Shown: piece after piece, positions 52,552 through 60,976 of the stretch
Layout of the letters: the number at the start of each line of letters is the position of its first letter
How positions within the stretch are numbered: the first letter of the stretch is position 1
NCBI GenBank assembly: GCA_025060695.1
Contig: JANXBH010000004.1
Span: 36,035 to 100,034 of the forward strand
Direction: 5' to 3'
Source of the DNA: Caldifarciminota bacterium
Lineage (GTDB): Bacteria; Hydrothermota; Hydrothermia; LBFQ01; DSFT01
DNA: 64,000 nt
Made by a program: the position numbers and the translations under genes
The notes under the pieces: generated by a model
The model's database searches: none
What the model saw: the letters and a program-made list of their open reading frames with translations, nothing else
What the model was told of the DNA's origin: nothing

Positions 52552-54729
52552 TTAAAGTTTTAGATATTTTACAAGTTCACCAATTCTAATTTTTATGATA
52601 TATCCGCCTTTTAAACTTAATTCAAAACTATACTCTCCCGGCAATAAATAGCCTAATGACTTAGATAAAACCAATCTTCCGTCTAAACTGAAAACCTCAA
52701 AACCTACATAGTTTGAATTATCTAAATTAAATACTATTTTACTCTCTTTATAATACACTTTCTCACTTCTCTTATTTTCGTAATCCTTGTATGGAACATC
52801 ATGAAAGATTACAAATCCATCGTAGGCATTTAGCATAGGTCCATAAATATACTTAGAAGAACAACCATTACATATGAAATTACTTCCAAAAACCGTATAA
52901 CCTCCTATATAGGTCACACCACCCCAACCCTCAACCAAACAGGATGCAAAGTCATTATCTGAACCTGTGTATATATAAGTTCTATAAAAGCTCGATAAAT
53001 TGTTACTAAGAGTAACAAGAAATGCATCAGTCTGTCCAGAACCTGAAGTTGTCCCATAAATTGTCTGATTAGGTGTAAAAGTAGAAGAGTTTTGAGTATA
53101 ACCGACCGCATATAGAAACTGAGAATTTTTATTTATATGCACTCCCCTAACCGCCTCGCTGTCTACTAAACTACCCAAAATTGCTGTTTTAAATGTTAAT
53201 AAATTATTATCTAATTTTACGACAAATGCATCTTTGTTATTGATACTTCCATAAGTATATTTATTAGGACAATTGAAGCAAGTAAAATCTGATGAATTTT
53301 TTGTTGAACCACCTATAAATATATCATTTAAACTATCTCTTGCGATTGTATATGAGTAATCATCCATAGAACTAGCTAATATTACAGTTGCTATGTGATT
53401 ATTTAATGATTGATTTAGTTTTGTAACAAATGCATCATTATTTCCACCTGTACCAATAAGTACTCTATTTGGAGCAAAATTTATATAACTATTAGTCCAG
53501 CCTGTTATAAATACGTTTGTATTTTTATCCAAAATAATGGACCTTGCTATATCATCGCCATTTGAAGCTACTAAAGCAAGAACTTGATTAGCTATAATGT
53601 TAGTATCTAAAGAAATTACAAATGCATCTTTATTTCCTAATGTTCCAAATACATTTGAAGTTAAATTAGTAAAATTTTGGGAATTTGAAGTATAACCAAT
53701 TATATAAACTTTTCCTCCTTTTAAATCTAAATCAAATGCTTCATCATCCATAGGACTAGAAAAAATAACAACTCTTAATAAATTTGTTATTCCATTATCA
53801 AGTTTTGCTAAAAATGCATCCTTACCTCCTGGAGTACCAAATATATTAGATGGTTGAGTGGCAAAACTATCACCTCTTTCCGTATATCCAACGACATAAA
53901 TATCACCATTACTATCTAATTCAACACCATAAGCGCATTCGCTAGCATTAGGGACACTACCTATAAAGCTCGTATGAATGTGAGTATTTAAAGTACTATT
54001 TAGTTTTACAATAAATACATCATAAAATCCTGCTCCCACTCCACCGAAGTTACTTTGAGGACTAACACTAAAACCAGCAGAACCATTAGTGCAACCTACA
54101 GCAAAGATGCTATTACTCACATTATCATAAGCCAAGTCAACTACAAAGTCATTGTGAGCACTAACTAACATAGCAACAATTGGATCTATAATTAGAGTAT
54201 TATTTTTATCATATTCACCAATATTATAGGTTATTTCATTACCACTGATAACAGGCACTATCTTAACTTCCTTAGTTCCTTCATAAGCTTTAACATCTGA
54301 AATTACTACATTATCCAAGTATATGCTGTTATTTTTTTGGACGGGTTGTTTGTTTGAAACAATAACAATTTTTGATGGATCTCCTCCTTTCTTTACTTCA
54401 AAGTAGAATTCAAATCTATTATTATTCAAACCGTTTATCACCATATTTATACTATCATAAATATTTCTAAATCTCAGGCTTCTATAGGATTTTGCTTGAA
54501 CTGACCCTTTCATAAAGTAAGAAAATGCACCTTCTTGATATTGAGGTTCTATAAGGTAGTCATATGCATCTTTTAGATAGATATTGAGAGAACCTATATT
54601 TATTGAGTTATCTTTGTTTACCATTATACCACTGAGCGTATAGTATAGGATGTTATCATCTACCTGACCCTTGTTTTCAATGAAAAGATTTTTCTGTAGG
54701 CCGAAGCCTACTAAGATTAACATTAGCAT
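52552..54729 (-). CDS. Secreted SBBP-repeat (beta-propeller) protein with type-IX-like C-terminal domain
   Basis: 725 residues from the ATG at 54729. The N-terminal domain opens with FIENKGQ, typical of SBBP-repeat proteins. Then about six to seven repeats of roughly 65 residues (about 190-630) share GGNDAFVTKL-type and IFITGWT-type strands. The C-terminal sorting-like domain contains VGFEVFSLDGRLVLSK and LLPGEYSFELSLKGGY. From this ATG the signal is MLMLILVGFGLQ, short and uncharged. A CTG at 54771 with AGGAG 9 nt upstream is in frame and would add 14 residues and a lysine, making a normal signal, so the start is uncertain. Confidence 0.78.
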   Translation of the reverse strand: MLMLILVGFGLQKNLFIENKGQVDDNILYYTLSGIMVNKDNSINIGSLNIYLKDAYDYLIEPQYQEGAFSYFMKGSVQAKSYRSLRFRNIYDSINMVINGLNNNRFEFYFEVKKGGDPSKIVIVSNKQPVQKNNSIYLDNVVISDVKAYEGTKEVKIVPVISGNEITYNIGEYDKNNTLIIDPIVAMLVSAHNDFVVDLAYDNVSNSIFAVGCTNGSAGFSVSPQSNFGGVGAGFYDVFIVKLNSTLNTHIHTSFIGSVPNASECAYGVELDSNGDIYVVGYTERGDSFATQPSNIFGTPGGKDAFLAKLDNGITNLLRVVIFSSPMDDEAFDLDLKGGKVYIIGYTSNSQNFTNLTSNVFGTLGNKDAFVISLDTNIIANQVLALVASNGDDIARSIILDKNTNVFITGWTNSYINFAPNRVLIGTGGNNDAFVTKLNQSLNNHIATVILASSMDDYSYTIARDSLNDIFIGGSTKNSSDFTCFNCPNKYTYGSINNKDAFVVKLDNNLLTFKTAILGSLVDSEAVRGVHINKNSQFLYAVGYTQNSSTFTPNQTIYGTTSGSGQTDAFLVTLSNNLSSFYRTYIYTGSDNDFASCLVEGWGGVTYIGGYTVFGSNFICNGCSSKYIYGPMLNAYDGFVIFHDVPYKDYENKRSEKVYYKESKIVFNLDNSNYVGFEVFSLDGRLVLSKSLGYLLPGEYSFELSLKGGYIIKIRIGELVKYLKL

Positions 54730-54817
54730 AACTTTACAAATAGGAGGATAATTACCTGAGACAATACTCAGATAAGAATTCTCCTAAAATTTGTATAATT
54801 TTAAAATTTTAAAGCCT

Positions 54818-54823
54818 TAAAAT
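54818..54823 (+). promoter_or_regulatory. -10-like element of the TPR-MFS-GT2 unit
   Basis: TAAAAT ending 9 nt before the ATG at 54833. A second, palindromic TTTTAAAATTTTAAAG lies at 54799-54814 and could serve the opposite strand. Confidence 0.57.
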
Positions 54824-54832
54824 TTCTTGTTT

Positions 54833-55813
54833 ATGCTAATTTTTATTCTTAGTTTAGAGAATGAGGATTCTCTTCTTGTAGAAGCCATGTATCTTGGACT
54901 TAATGAATACTATACTCAATCCTTCTCTCTTATTAATAAAGTCTTGGAAATGTATCCTACTTCTATAAAAGCATATTTACTAAAAGCATTAATCTTGGAT
55001 TATAGAATGGATGACTTTGGTAGTAATATAGGGGAAAATGAATTTTTTGAAAGTATAGATAAAGTCATAGAGTTAGCTTCTCCATTGCTACAGTCTGATA
55101 GAAGAGATGAAGGTTATTTTTTCCTTGGCTGTGCGTATGCACTTAGGGCATTTAGATATGGTAAAAAAGGCATATACGCACCTATATTAAATGATATAAT
55201 TAATGGACTAGACTATTTAGAAAAGGCTCTCAGTTTAAATAATAATCTTTACGACGCATATCTTCTGCTTGGTATATATAACTATGCAACGGATAGATTT
55301 CCTGGATTTGTGAAGTTCATATTAAGAACAGGAGACACTAAGAAAAGAAAGAGATTAGGTATTGAACAACTTGAAATGGCAAGTCAAAATGCTAAATATG
55401 TAAAGGACTTAGCAAAATACGCACTTTTAGAGATATACTACAGAGAGAGGATGTATGAAAAGGCATATAGTATAGGAAAGGAATTAGTAAAAAAATATGA
55501 TCATTCAAGAAACATTAGATGGATTTATGGAAAGAGTCTAAGAGCATTAGGTTATTGGGAGGAAGCAAGAGTGGTATATGAGGATTTACTATATTTAATT
55601 TTAGATGCAAGGGATTTTGATAAATATCAAATAGCATTAGCAAGTTATTTTACAGCTCAGTGTTATTATACTCTTGGTAAATACGAAGAAGCATATAATT
55701 TTGCAAATTTTGCTTACGTAGTAATTTTAGAAAACTTAGATATTAAGGAAATTAGAAGGTTAAAAAATAGAGTAGAAACACTAATGAATAATGCACTAAG
55801 ATACAAACAATGA
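54833..55813 (+). CDS. TPR-containing protein, probably exported
   Basis: 326 residues from the ATG at 54833 (a TTG at 54827 is in frame). The N-terminus MLIFILSL is an 8-residue uncharged hydrophobic lead; TAA five codons upstream stops any extension. The body is helical repeats (GLNEYYTQSFSLINKVLEMY, YDAYLLLGIYNYATDRFP, CYYTLGKYEEAYNFANFAY). Overlaps the MFS gene by 4 bp. Function unknown. Confidence 0.7.
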   Translation: MLIFILSLENEDSLLVEAMYLGLNEYYTQSFSLINKVLEMYPTSIKAYLLKALILDYRMDDFGSNIGENEFFESIDKVIELASPLLQSDRRDEGYFFLGCAYALRAFRYGKKGIYAPILNDIINGLDYLEKALSLNNNLYDAYLLLGIYNYATDRFPGFVKFILRTGDTKKRKRLGIEQLEMASQNAKYVKDLAKYALLEIYYRERMYEKAYSIGKELVKKYDHSRNIRWIYGKSLRALGYWEEARVVYEDLLYLILDARDFDKYQIALASYFTAQCYYTLGKYEEAYNFANFAYVVILENLDIKEIRRLKNRVETLMNNALRYKQ

Positions 55814-57066
55814 AATCCTTAAAGGATAAAAATCTATTTTTACTTACAACTGCACAGAGTATTTCGCTATTTGGAGACAGGTTAAATAATATGGCTTTAC
55901 TTGGAATACTTGGTTCGTATTATTCTCAATCAACTTTCGTTTTTTCAGGTCTTGCTATGTTTATTACACTTCCATCTATACTATTTTCTCCAATTTCAGG
56001 TATAATTTCTGACAAGTTCAATAGAAAGAAAATTATGATTATTATTGAAATACTTAGGGCTATAATTGTTGCAAGTATTCCATTTATCTTTTTAAATTTG
56101 AAGAACATACTCGCTGTCTATTTTATGATTTTTTTACTATATTCGCTAACTATTTTATTTAATAATGCAAAAATGGCTTCCATACCTGACATGGTAAAAA
56201 ATGTATATACTGCTAACGCTTTTTTAAATATAACGGGAAGACTATCTATAGCTATTGGCATTCTATTTGGAGGAATAGTTGTAGATTTAAGTATTTGGAA
56301 GAATTTTAATATAGAAGGCTGGCAAGCAGCATTTTATATTGACGCTATAACTTATATCTTATCAGCTACTTTAATACTTTTCATTACTGTGGAAAGTAGA
56401 AATAGCTCTAAGATTGAATTTTCTGAAATTATTGAAAAAGAAAGAAGTTTTTTTAGAGGACTATTTGAGGACTTTAAGTTTGGTTTAAATTATGTAAAAA
56501 ATGATATTAAACTTTTCTTTGTTTTTAAGTGTTTAATTTTGACCATGTTAGTTATTTCTATAAGTTATAACATTTATCTTCCGTATTTTCAGCAAAATCT
56601 TGGATTTGGAACAAAGGGTATAGGTATAACTGGTCTTTTTGTAGGAATAGGATTACTTGTAGGTTCGTTAATATTTCCTACGATTGTAAAAAAATTTGGG
56701 GAAATTAAAATTATTACATATTCGCACTTTATAATATCTGCTATGTTTATAGTTTCAATATTTATAAAAGAGCTATTTGTCCTACTTATGCTATTTTTTG
56801 TAGGTGGAATTTTTCTTTCTTTACTTCTAATGTCATATGATACATTTATACAAAGCTTTTATGAAAATAGTATTAGAGGGAGATTATTCTCATTTAAGGA
56901 ATTTCTATGGTCAACTTCATTTCTATTATTTGTTTTTTTGCTTGGAACACTTGGAGAATTTTTAAAATTATTTTTTAATTTTGAAAGAGCAATAAAGATT
57001 ATAATTCTTACATCCGGTTTGATTATAATATTTTTAAACTTTAGCTTTTACAGGCAAGTAAGATGA
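55810..57066 (+). CDS. Major facilitator superfamily transporter (DHA3-like)
   Basis: 418 residues with about 12 membrane helices. The opening NLFLLTTAQSISLFGDRLNNMALLG and the loop GIISDKFNRKKIMIIIEILR match MFS_3/enterobactin-exporter-type proteins. Substrate unknown. Translationally coupled to the TPR gene before and the glycosyltransferase after, so it may export a glycosylated lipid or a related product (inference). Confidence 0.85.
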   Translation: MKSLKDKNLFLLTTAQSISLFGDRLNNMALLGILGSYYSQSTFVFSGLAMFITLPSILFSPISGIISDKFNRKKIMIIIEILRAIIVASIPFIFLNLKNILAVYFMIFLLYSLTILFNNAKMASIPDMVKNVYTANAFLNITGRLSIAIGILFGGIVVDLSIWKNFNIEGWQAAFYIDAITYILSATLILFITVESRNSSKIEFSEIIEKERSFFRGLFEDFKFGLNYVKNDIKLFFVFKCLILTMLVISISYNIYLPYFQQNLGFGTKGIGITGLFVGIGLLVGSLIFPTIVKKFGEIKIITYSHFIISAMFIVSIFIKELFVLLMLFFVGGIFLSLLLMSYDTFIQSFYENSIRGRLFSFKEFLWSTSFLLFVFLLGTLGEFLKLFFNFERAIKIIILTSGLIIIFLNFSFYRQVR

Positions 57067-58106
57067 TAAAAATTCTAACACTAATAATACTTTTCTATCA
57101 TATAGTTGCTATGATTTTCGTAATTTTTAAGTTTCTTAGTATTGGAAAGTTAAAAATAAGGTCTGCAAAATATAAGAGAGTTTCTATTCTTATCCCGGCA
57201 AGAAATGAAGAAGAAAATTTACCGAAATTACTAAATTCTCTTATCGATTTAAACTATGAAAACTATGAGGTATTAGTATACGATGACCTATCGGAAGATA
57301 GGACATATGAAGTGGCAAAGAGGTTTGAAAATGAAAAAATAAAGGTCATTAAAGGAAATAATAAGCCAACAGGATGGATTGGTAAGAACTATGCACTATT
57401 TAATTTGGTAAATTATGCAAGCGGAGATATTTTGCTATTTTTAGATGCTGATGTCATTATAAAAGATAAAGATATTTTAAGAAAAATTTCCTCTATCATT
57501 GAAAATAATGTAATTATTACGGGATTTGGTAAAATTGAAGGAAGTGGAAGGTCCGTTCTTTCAGTTATTCCCTTTTTATTTTCTCAGTTTCCTCTAAATG
57601 CAGGTGTAAATGGTCAGTTCTGGGCAATATTGAAGGAAGACTATAGAAAATATAACTTACATTTTATCTTCAGAGATGAAGTTTTGGAAGATGTAAAAAT
57701 TGGGTTCTTTTTATTCTTTAAGGGTTTTAAGATTAAGTTTTATGACCTTACAAGTGTTTTTAGTGTTAGTATGTATAAGAATATTTCCGATTTTATTGAA
57801 GGTCTTACAAAGAATTCCTTTAGTTTTTTTGGGAAAAAACTTACACCAATTGCGGTATCTCTATACTTTGTATTCTTTCTATTGCCATTTTTATTTATAT
57901 TTAAGAGAGATTTTTTTGTAATATCTTGCATAATACTTATAAACAAGCTTCTATCTGATATAAAGCATGGATTTTCTATTTTACATACGATTTTAGCACC
58001 GTTTGAAATTTTAGTTTTCGGAGCTATTATATTAAGGTCATGGTTTTTTGCAATTAGAAGAGAAATTTATTGGAAAGGTAGAAAAATATATCTTTATTCC
58101 TTATAA
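57063..58106 (+). CDS. Family 2 glycosyltransferase, membrane-associated
   Basis: 347 residues. N-terminal membrane helix (about 1-25), a GT-A domain with SILIPARNEEENLPKLL, VYDDLSEDRT and the metal motif FLDADVI, then DEVLEDVKIGFFLFFKG and C-terminal membrane helices (about 260-300). It most resembles CrtQ/hopanoid-type GT2 enzymes acting on membrane lipids. Last gene of the TPR-MFS-GT2 unit, converging on the enoyl-CoA hydratase family gene with a 3-bp gap. Confidence 0.85.
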   Translation: MIKILTLIILFYHIVAMIFVIFKFLSIGKLKIRSAKYKRVSILIPARNEEENLPKLLNSLIDLNYENYEVLVYDDLSEDRTYEVAKRFENEKIKVIKGNNKPTGWIGKNYALFNLVNYASGDILLFLDADVIIKDKDILRKISSIIENNVIITGFGKIEGSGRSVLSVIPFLFSQFPLNAGVNGQFWAILKEDYRKYNLHFIFRDEVLEDVKIGFFLFFKGFKIKFYDLTSVFSVSMYKNISDFIEGLTKNSFSFFGKKLTPIAVSLYFVFFLLPFLFIFKRDFFVISCIILINKLLSDIKHGFSILHTILAPFEILVFGAIILRSWFFAIRREIYWKGRKIYLYSL

Positions 58107-58109
58107 AAA

Positions 58110-58886
58110 TTATTTACCCTTAAATTCAGGCTTTCTTTTTTCAAGAAAGGCTCTTATCCCCTCTTTAAAATCTTCACTTTTTCCGAGTACTTCTTGATAT
58201 TGTGCTTCTAATTCCAAAACTTCAATTAGAGTTAATTCCTCTATTTTATTTAATAACCTTTTAGAAATACCGTAAGCCTTTGTCGGTCCATTTGCTATTT
58301 TAATTGAAAATTCTAAAATTTCTTTCTCAAATACTTCATCTTCAACTACTCTATTTACTATACCAAGCTCAAGTGCTTTTTGACTATCAAGAACTTCGTT
58401 AGTCCAAAGAATTTCAAGAGTCTTTGAAATTCCTATTAACTTTACTAAAAAATACGAACTTCCTGAGTCAGTTATTAATCCTATGTTCGAAAATGCCAAA
58501 GTAAATTTTGAGCTTTTTTTTGCAATTCTGATATCTCCCGCAAGGGCAAGTGAAATACCCGCACCAGCACAAGTTCCATTTATTCCTACAATAATGGGCT
58601 TTTCAAGCTGTTTCATTTTCAAAATGAGAGGATTATAATAATTTACTAAATGGTCGTAAAATGAAAAACTTTCAAAATTTTCAATATCTTTTAAATCTTG
58701 ACCTGAACAAAAACCCTTTCCCTCACCTGTAAGTAATACAGTTCTAATACTATTATCCTTTTGTGCATCTGAAAATGCCTGATATAATTCAGAGAGCATT
58801 CTTTTATTTATGGCATTTAAGCTTTCAGGTCTATTTAGTTTTATTACAAGCAAATTGTCCAACTTTTCAAGTTTTATAGTTTCCAT
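58110..58886 (-). CDS. Enoyl-CoA hydratase/isomerase family protein (PaaG-like)
   Basis: 258 residues of the crotonase fold: GEGKGFCSGQDLKDI, oxyanion-hole region GTCAGAGISLALAGDIRIA and GLITDSGSSYFLVKLIG. The Asp in that last block and the lack of the usual two catalytic Glu residues resemble PaaG-type isomerases of phenylacetate catabolism, though no paa genes are near. Could also serve in fatty acid oxidation. Monocistronic, with its own -10-like element. Confidence 0.85.
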   Translation of the reverse strand: METIKLEKLDNLLVIKLNRPESLNAINKRMLSELYQAFSDAQKDNSIRTVLLTGEGKGFCSGQDLKDIENFESFSFYDHLVNYYNPLILKMKQLEKPIIVGINGTCAGAGISLALAGDIRIAKKSSKFTLAFSNIGLITDSGSSYFLVKLIGISKTLEILWTNEVLDSQKALELGIVNRVVEDEVFEKEILEFSIKIANGPTKAYGISKRLLNKIEELTLIEVLELEAQYQEVLGKSEDFKEGIRAFLEKRKPEFKGK

Positions 58887-58894
58887 ACAGCTAA

Positions 58895-58900
58895 ATTTTA
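58895..58900 (-). promoter_or_regulatory. -10-like element of the enoyl-CoA hydratase family gene
   Basis: TAAAAT in CTTTAAAATTT context on the minus strand, 8 nt before the ATG at 58886. Divergent from the element at 58920. Confidence 0.6.
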
Positions 58901-58919
58901 AAGTTAGTGCTATTAACTT

Positions 58920-58925
58920 TAAACT
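58920..58925 (+). promoter_or_regulatory. -10-like element (TAAACT) of the TPR-nadD unit
   Basis: TAAACT, a one-base variant in the same CTTTAAA context, ending 7 nt before the ATG at 58933. Confidence 0.5.
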
Positions 58926-58932
58926 TTTGAGA

Positions 58933-59634
58933 ATGTTTATATTACTTTATATGGATTTGCCAACTGATCCAAAAGCACTATATGAACTTGGTTTAAATGC
59001 ATACAATAGGAAAAACTATAAAGAAGCAGAAAAAATATTTAAAAGACTAATTTATTCAACCTCACCCAACGAATATACTGACGATGCCCAGTACTTTTTA
59101 GCATTAGTGTATTTTCAAAGAAAACAATATGACCTATCAAAGAGTGAAGTGGAATTTTTTGTGAGAAACTATAGAAATAGCGAATTTTATCCCGATGCCT
59201 TAATTTTACTTTCAAGAATATACTACGAAACTCACAAGAACATACATAGAGACATATCTGAAATAAACAAGGCAATAGAAATAATAAATAGAGTAAAAAA
59301 CCTTTATCCTGATTATAACAGTAAAGCAGATAGTATATTGTATCTTATTAGAAAATTACTTGCAGATAAAATTTTAATTTCCGCAAATGTTTATAGGAAT
59401 TTAGAAAAAAAGAGAGCAGAAGCGATATATCTTGAGTACTATTTAAAAAACTATGGTGATATTAATCCTGACTCAGTAGCACTCAGATTACTTGAGATAT
59501 ACGATGAACTAAATGAAAGAGAAAAGATAATTAAGTTAACCGATATTATACTTCAAGAAAGTTTTCCAAGTTGGCTAAAGAAATTAGCAATGGAAAAAAG
59601 AGAAAAGTATGGCAATAGCGATAGTAGGAGGTAG
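58933..59634 (+). CDS. BamD/CpoB-like TPR protein
   Basis: 233 residues from the ATG at 58933; the open frame continues upstream but into the promoter region. Repeats such as ALYELGLNAYNRKNYKEAEK and AQYFLALVYFQRKQYDLSKS and the spacing of NYRNSEFYPDALILLSRIYY resemble BamD or CpoB periplasmic proteins. The N-terminal MFILLYM is too short for a classical signal. An in-frame TTG two codons upstream would add only Met-Arg. Overlaps nadD by 26 bp. Confidence 0.68.
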   Translation: MFILLYMDLPTDPKALYELGLNAYNRKNYKEAEKIFKRLIYSTSPNEYTDDAQYFLALVYFQRKQYDLSKSEVEFFVRNYRNSEFYPDALILLSRIYYETHKNIHRDISEINKAIEIINRVKNLYPDYNSKADSILYLIRKLLADKILISANVYRNLEKKRAEAIYLEYYLKNYGDINPDSVALRLLEIYDELNEREKIIKLTDIILQESFPSWLKKLAMEKREKYGNSDSRR

Positions 59635-60181
59635 ATTTGATCCAATTCACATAGGACACTTAATAGTTGCACAGGATATATTGGAAATTCTAAAAGTTAA
59701 TAAAGTTGTTTTTTTATTAAGTCATAATCCTCCACATAAACCTGTATTTTCAAGCTTTGAAGATAGATACAACATGATAAAGTTATCTATAGAGAATTTT
59801 GAGAAATTTGAAGTTTGGGATATTGAGAGAAAACTAAATTTAGAAAAAAGTTATACTTATCTTATTTTGATAGAAATTTTAAAGTTCGTAAAGGAAGAGA
59901 TATTCCTTGTTATTGGTTCAGATGAGTTTGAGAATTTTAAAAATTGGTATAGATACGAAGATATTTTAAAAATAGTAAAGTTAGCGGTAGTTCAAAGACC
60001 TGAAAATCCATATAGTTATTCCTCTGATATTGTTGATAGGGTGATTATGATAAAAAATAGAATAATCCAAGTTTCATCTTCTGAAATTAGGAAAAGAATA
60101 AGAAAAAATATGGAATTTAGATTTTTAGTTCCATACAGGGTTTATGAGTATATAGTGGAAAAGAAGTTATATGTTCATTAG
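59609..60181 (+). CDS. nadD: Nicotinate-nucleotide adenylyltransferase
   Basis: Adenylates nicotinate mononucleotide in NAD synthesis. 190 residues with GGRFDPIHIGH at 7-17 (HxGH motif), SHNPPHKP, GSDEFENFKNWYRYEDI and the C-terminal VSSSEIRKRI. Length normal. Overlaps the preceding TPR gene and, at its 3' end, the convergent ROK kinase gene by 15 bp. Confidence 0.95.
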   Translation: MAIAIVGGRFDPIHIGHLIVAQDILEILKVNKVVFLLSHNPPHKPVFSSFEDRYNMIKLSIENFEKFEVWDIERKLNLEKSYTYLILIEILKFVKEEIFLVIGSDEFENFKNWYRYEDILKIVKLAVVQRPENPYSYSSDIVDRVIMIKNRIIQVSSSEIRKRIRKNMEFRFLVPYRVYEYIVEKKLYVH

Positions 60182-60976
60182 TGCAAAGTATCCTCCAATT
60201 AAACTTGCATACTCTCCAAGCTCAGATTTTTTAACAACTACATTTCCCTTTACATTCAAGAAATTCTTAAATACATCAAATGCATTAGATACACCTCCAC
60301 CAATTACTATAACCTCGGGATCAAATATGCAAACTAAGTTATTTATCAAAATTGATAGTTTCTCAGAAAACCATTTCCAAAACTCAACTGCCCTACTATC
60401 ATTTCTCAATGCTAAATTGTAGATTTCATTTGCACTTAGTTTTTTCCCAAATACATTTTCAAAATACCGCGGAAAATAACTTTCTCCAATATATGCCTCG
60501 ATACAGCCTAATTTTCCGCAATTGCAAAGAGCACCATCTTGAACTACTGTAATATGACCTATCTCACCTGCTCCACCCTTTCCTTTATACAGCTTACCAC
60601 CAATTACTATTCCACCACCAACCCCTGTCCCAAGTGTAATACCAATTACATTCTCATAGTTTTTTAAATTCGCGTATTCACCCAAGGTAAATAAATTTGC
60701 ATCATTATCTATGACTATTCTTTTATCTGTGTTAATCTTTAGTTCTCTTTCTTGATAGGTCTTTAAGTTAGGAGCAAAGAGTATTTTGTTTTCTTTTACT
60801 ACCCCCGCAAAACCAATTGATATTGCGTCATGTTCAAAACTATTAATTATTCTATTTATCTGTTCTTCCAAATTATACTTATCTGTTCTTTCCTTTTTAA
60901 AATACAATACTTTGTAGTTTTCAACTATTCCATATTTTAAATTTGTTCCACCTATATCAAAGCAAAGGGCTTTCAT
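60167..60976 (-). CDS. ROK-family sugar kinase (glucokinase-like)
   Basis: 269 residues from the ATG at 60976, which overlaps the stop of the TonB receptor gene (TGATG). The longer upstream open frame is the receptor's other reading frame. Phosphate-1 motif FDIGGTNLKYG at 6-16, GITLGTGVGGGIVI, EIGHITV and the zinc motif CNCGKLGCIEAY mark a ROK hexokinase. Coupling to an outer-membrane receptor suggests uptake and phosphorylation of a sugar, though the receptor's ligand is unknown. Confidence 0.92.
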   Translation of the reverse strand: MKALCFDIGGTNLKYGIVENYKVLYFKKERTDKYNLEEQINRIINSFEHDAISIGFAGVVKENKILFAPNLKTYQERELKINTDKRIVIDNDANLFTLGEYANLKNYENVIGITLGTGVGGGIVIGGKLYKGKGGAGEIGHITVVQDGALCNCGKLGCIEAYIGESYFPRYFENVFGKKLSANEIYNLALRNDSRAVEFWKWFSEKLSILINNLVCIFDPEVIVIGGGVSNAFDVFKNFLNVKGNVVVKKSELGEYASLIGGYFALMNI

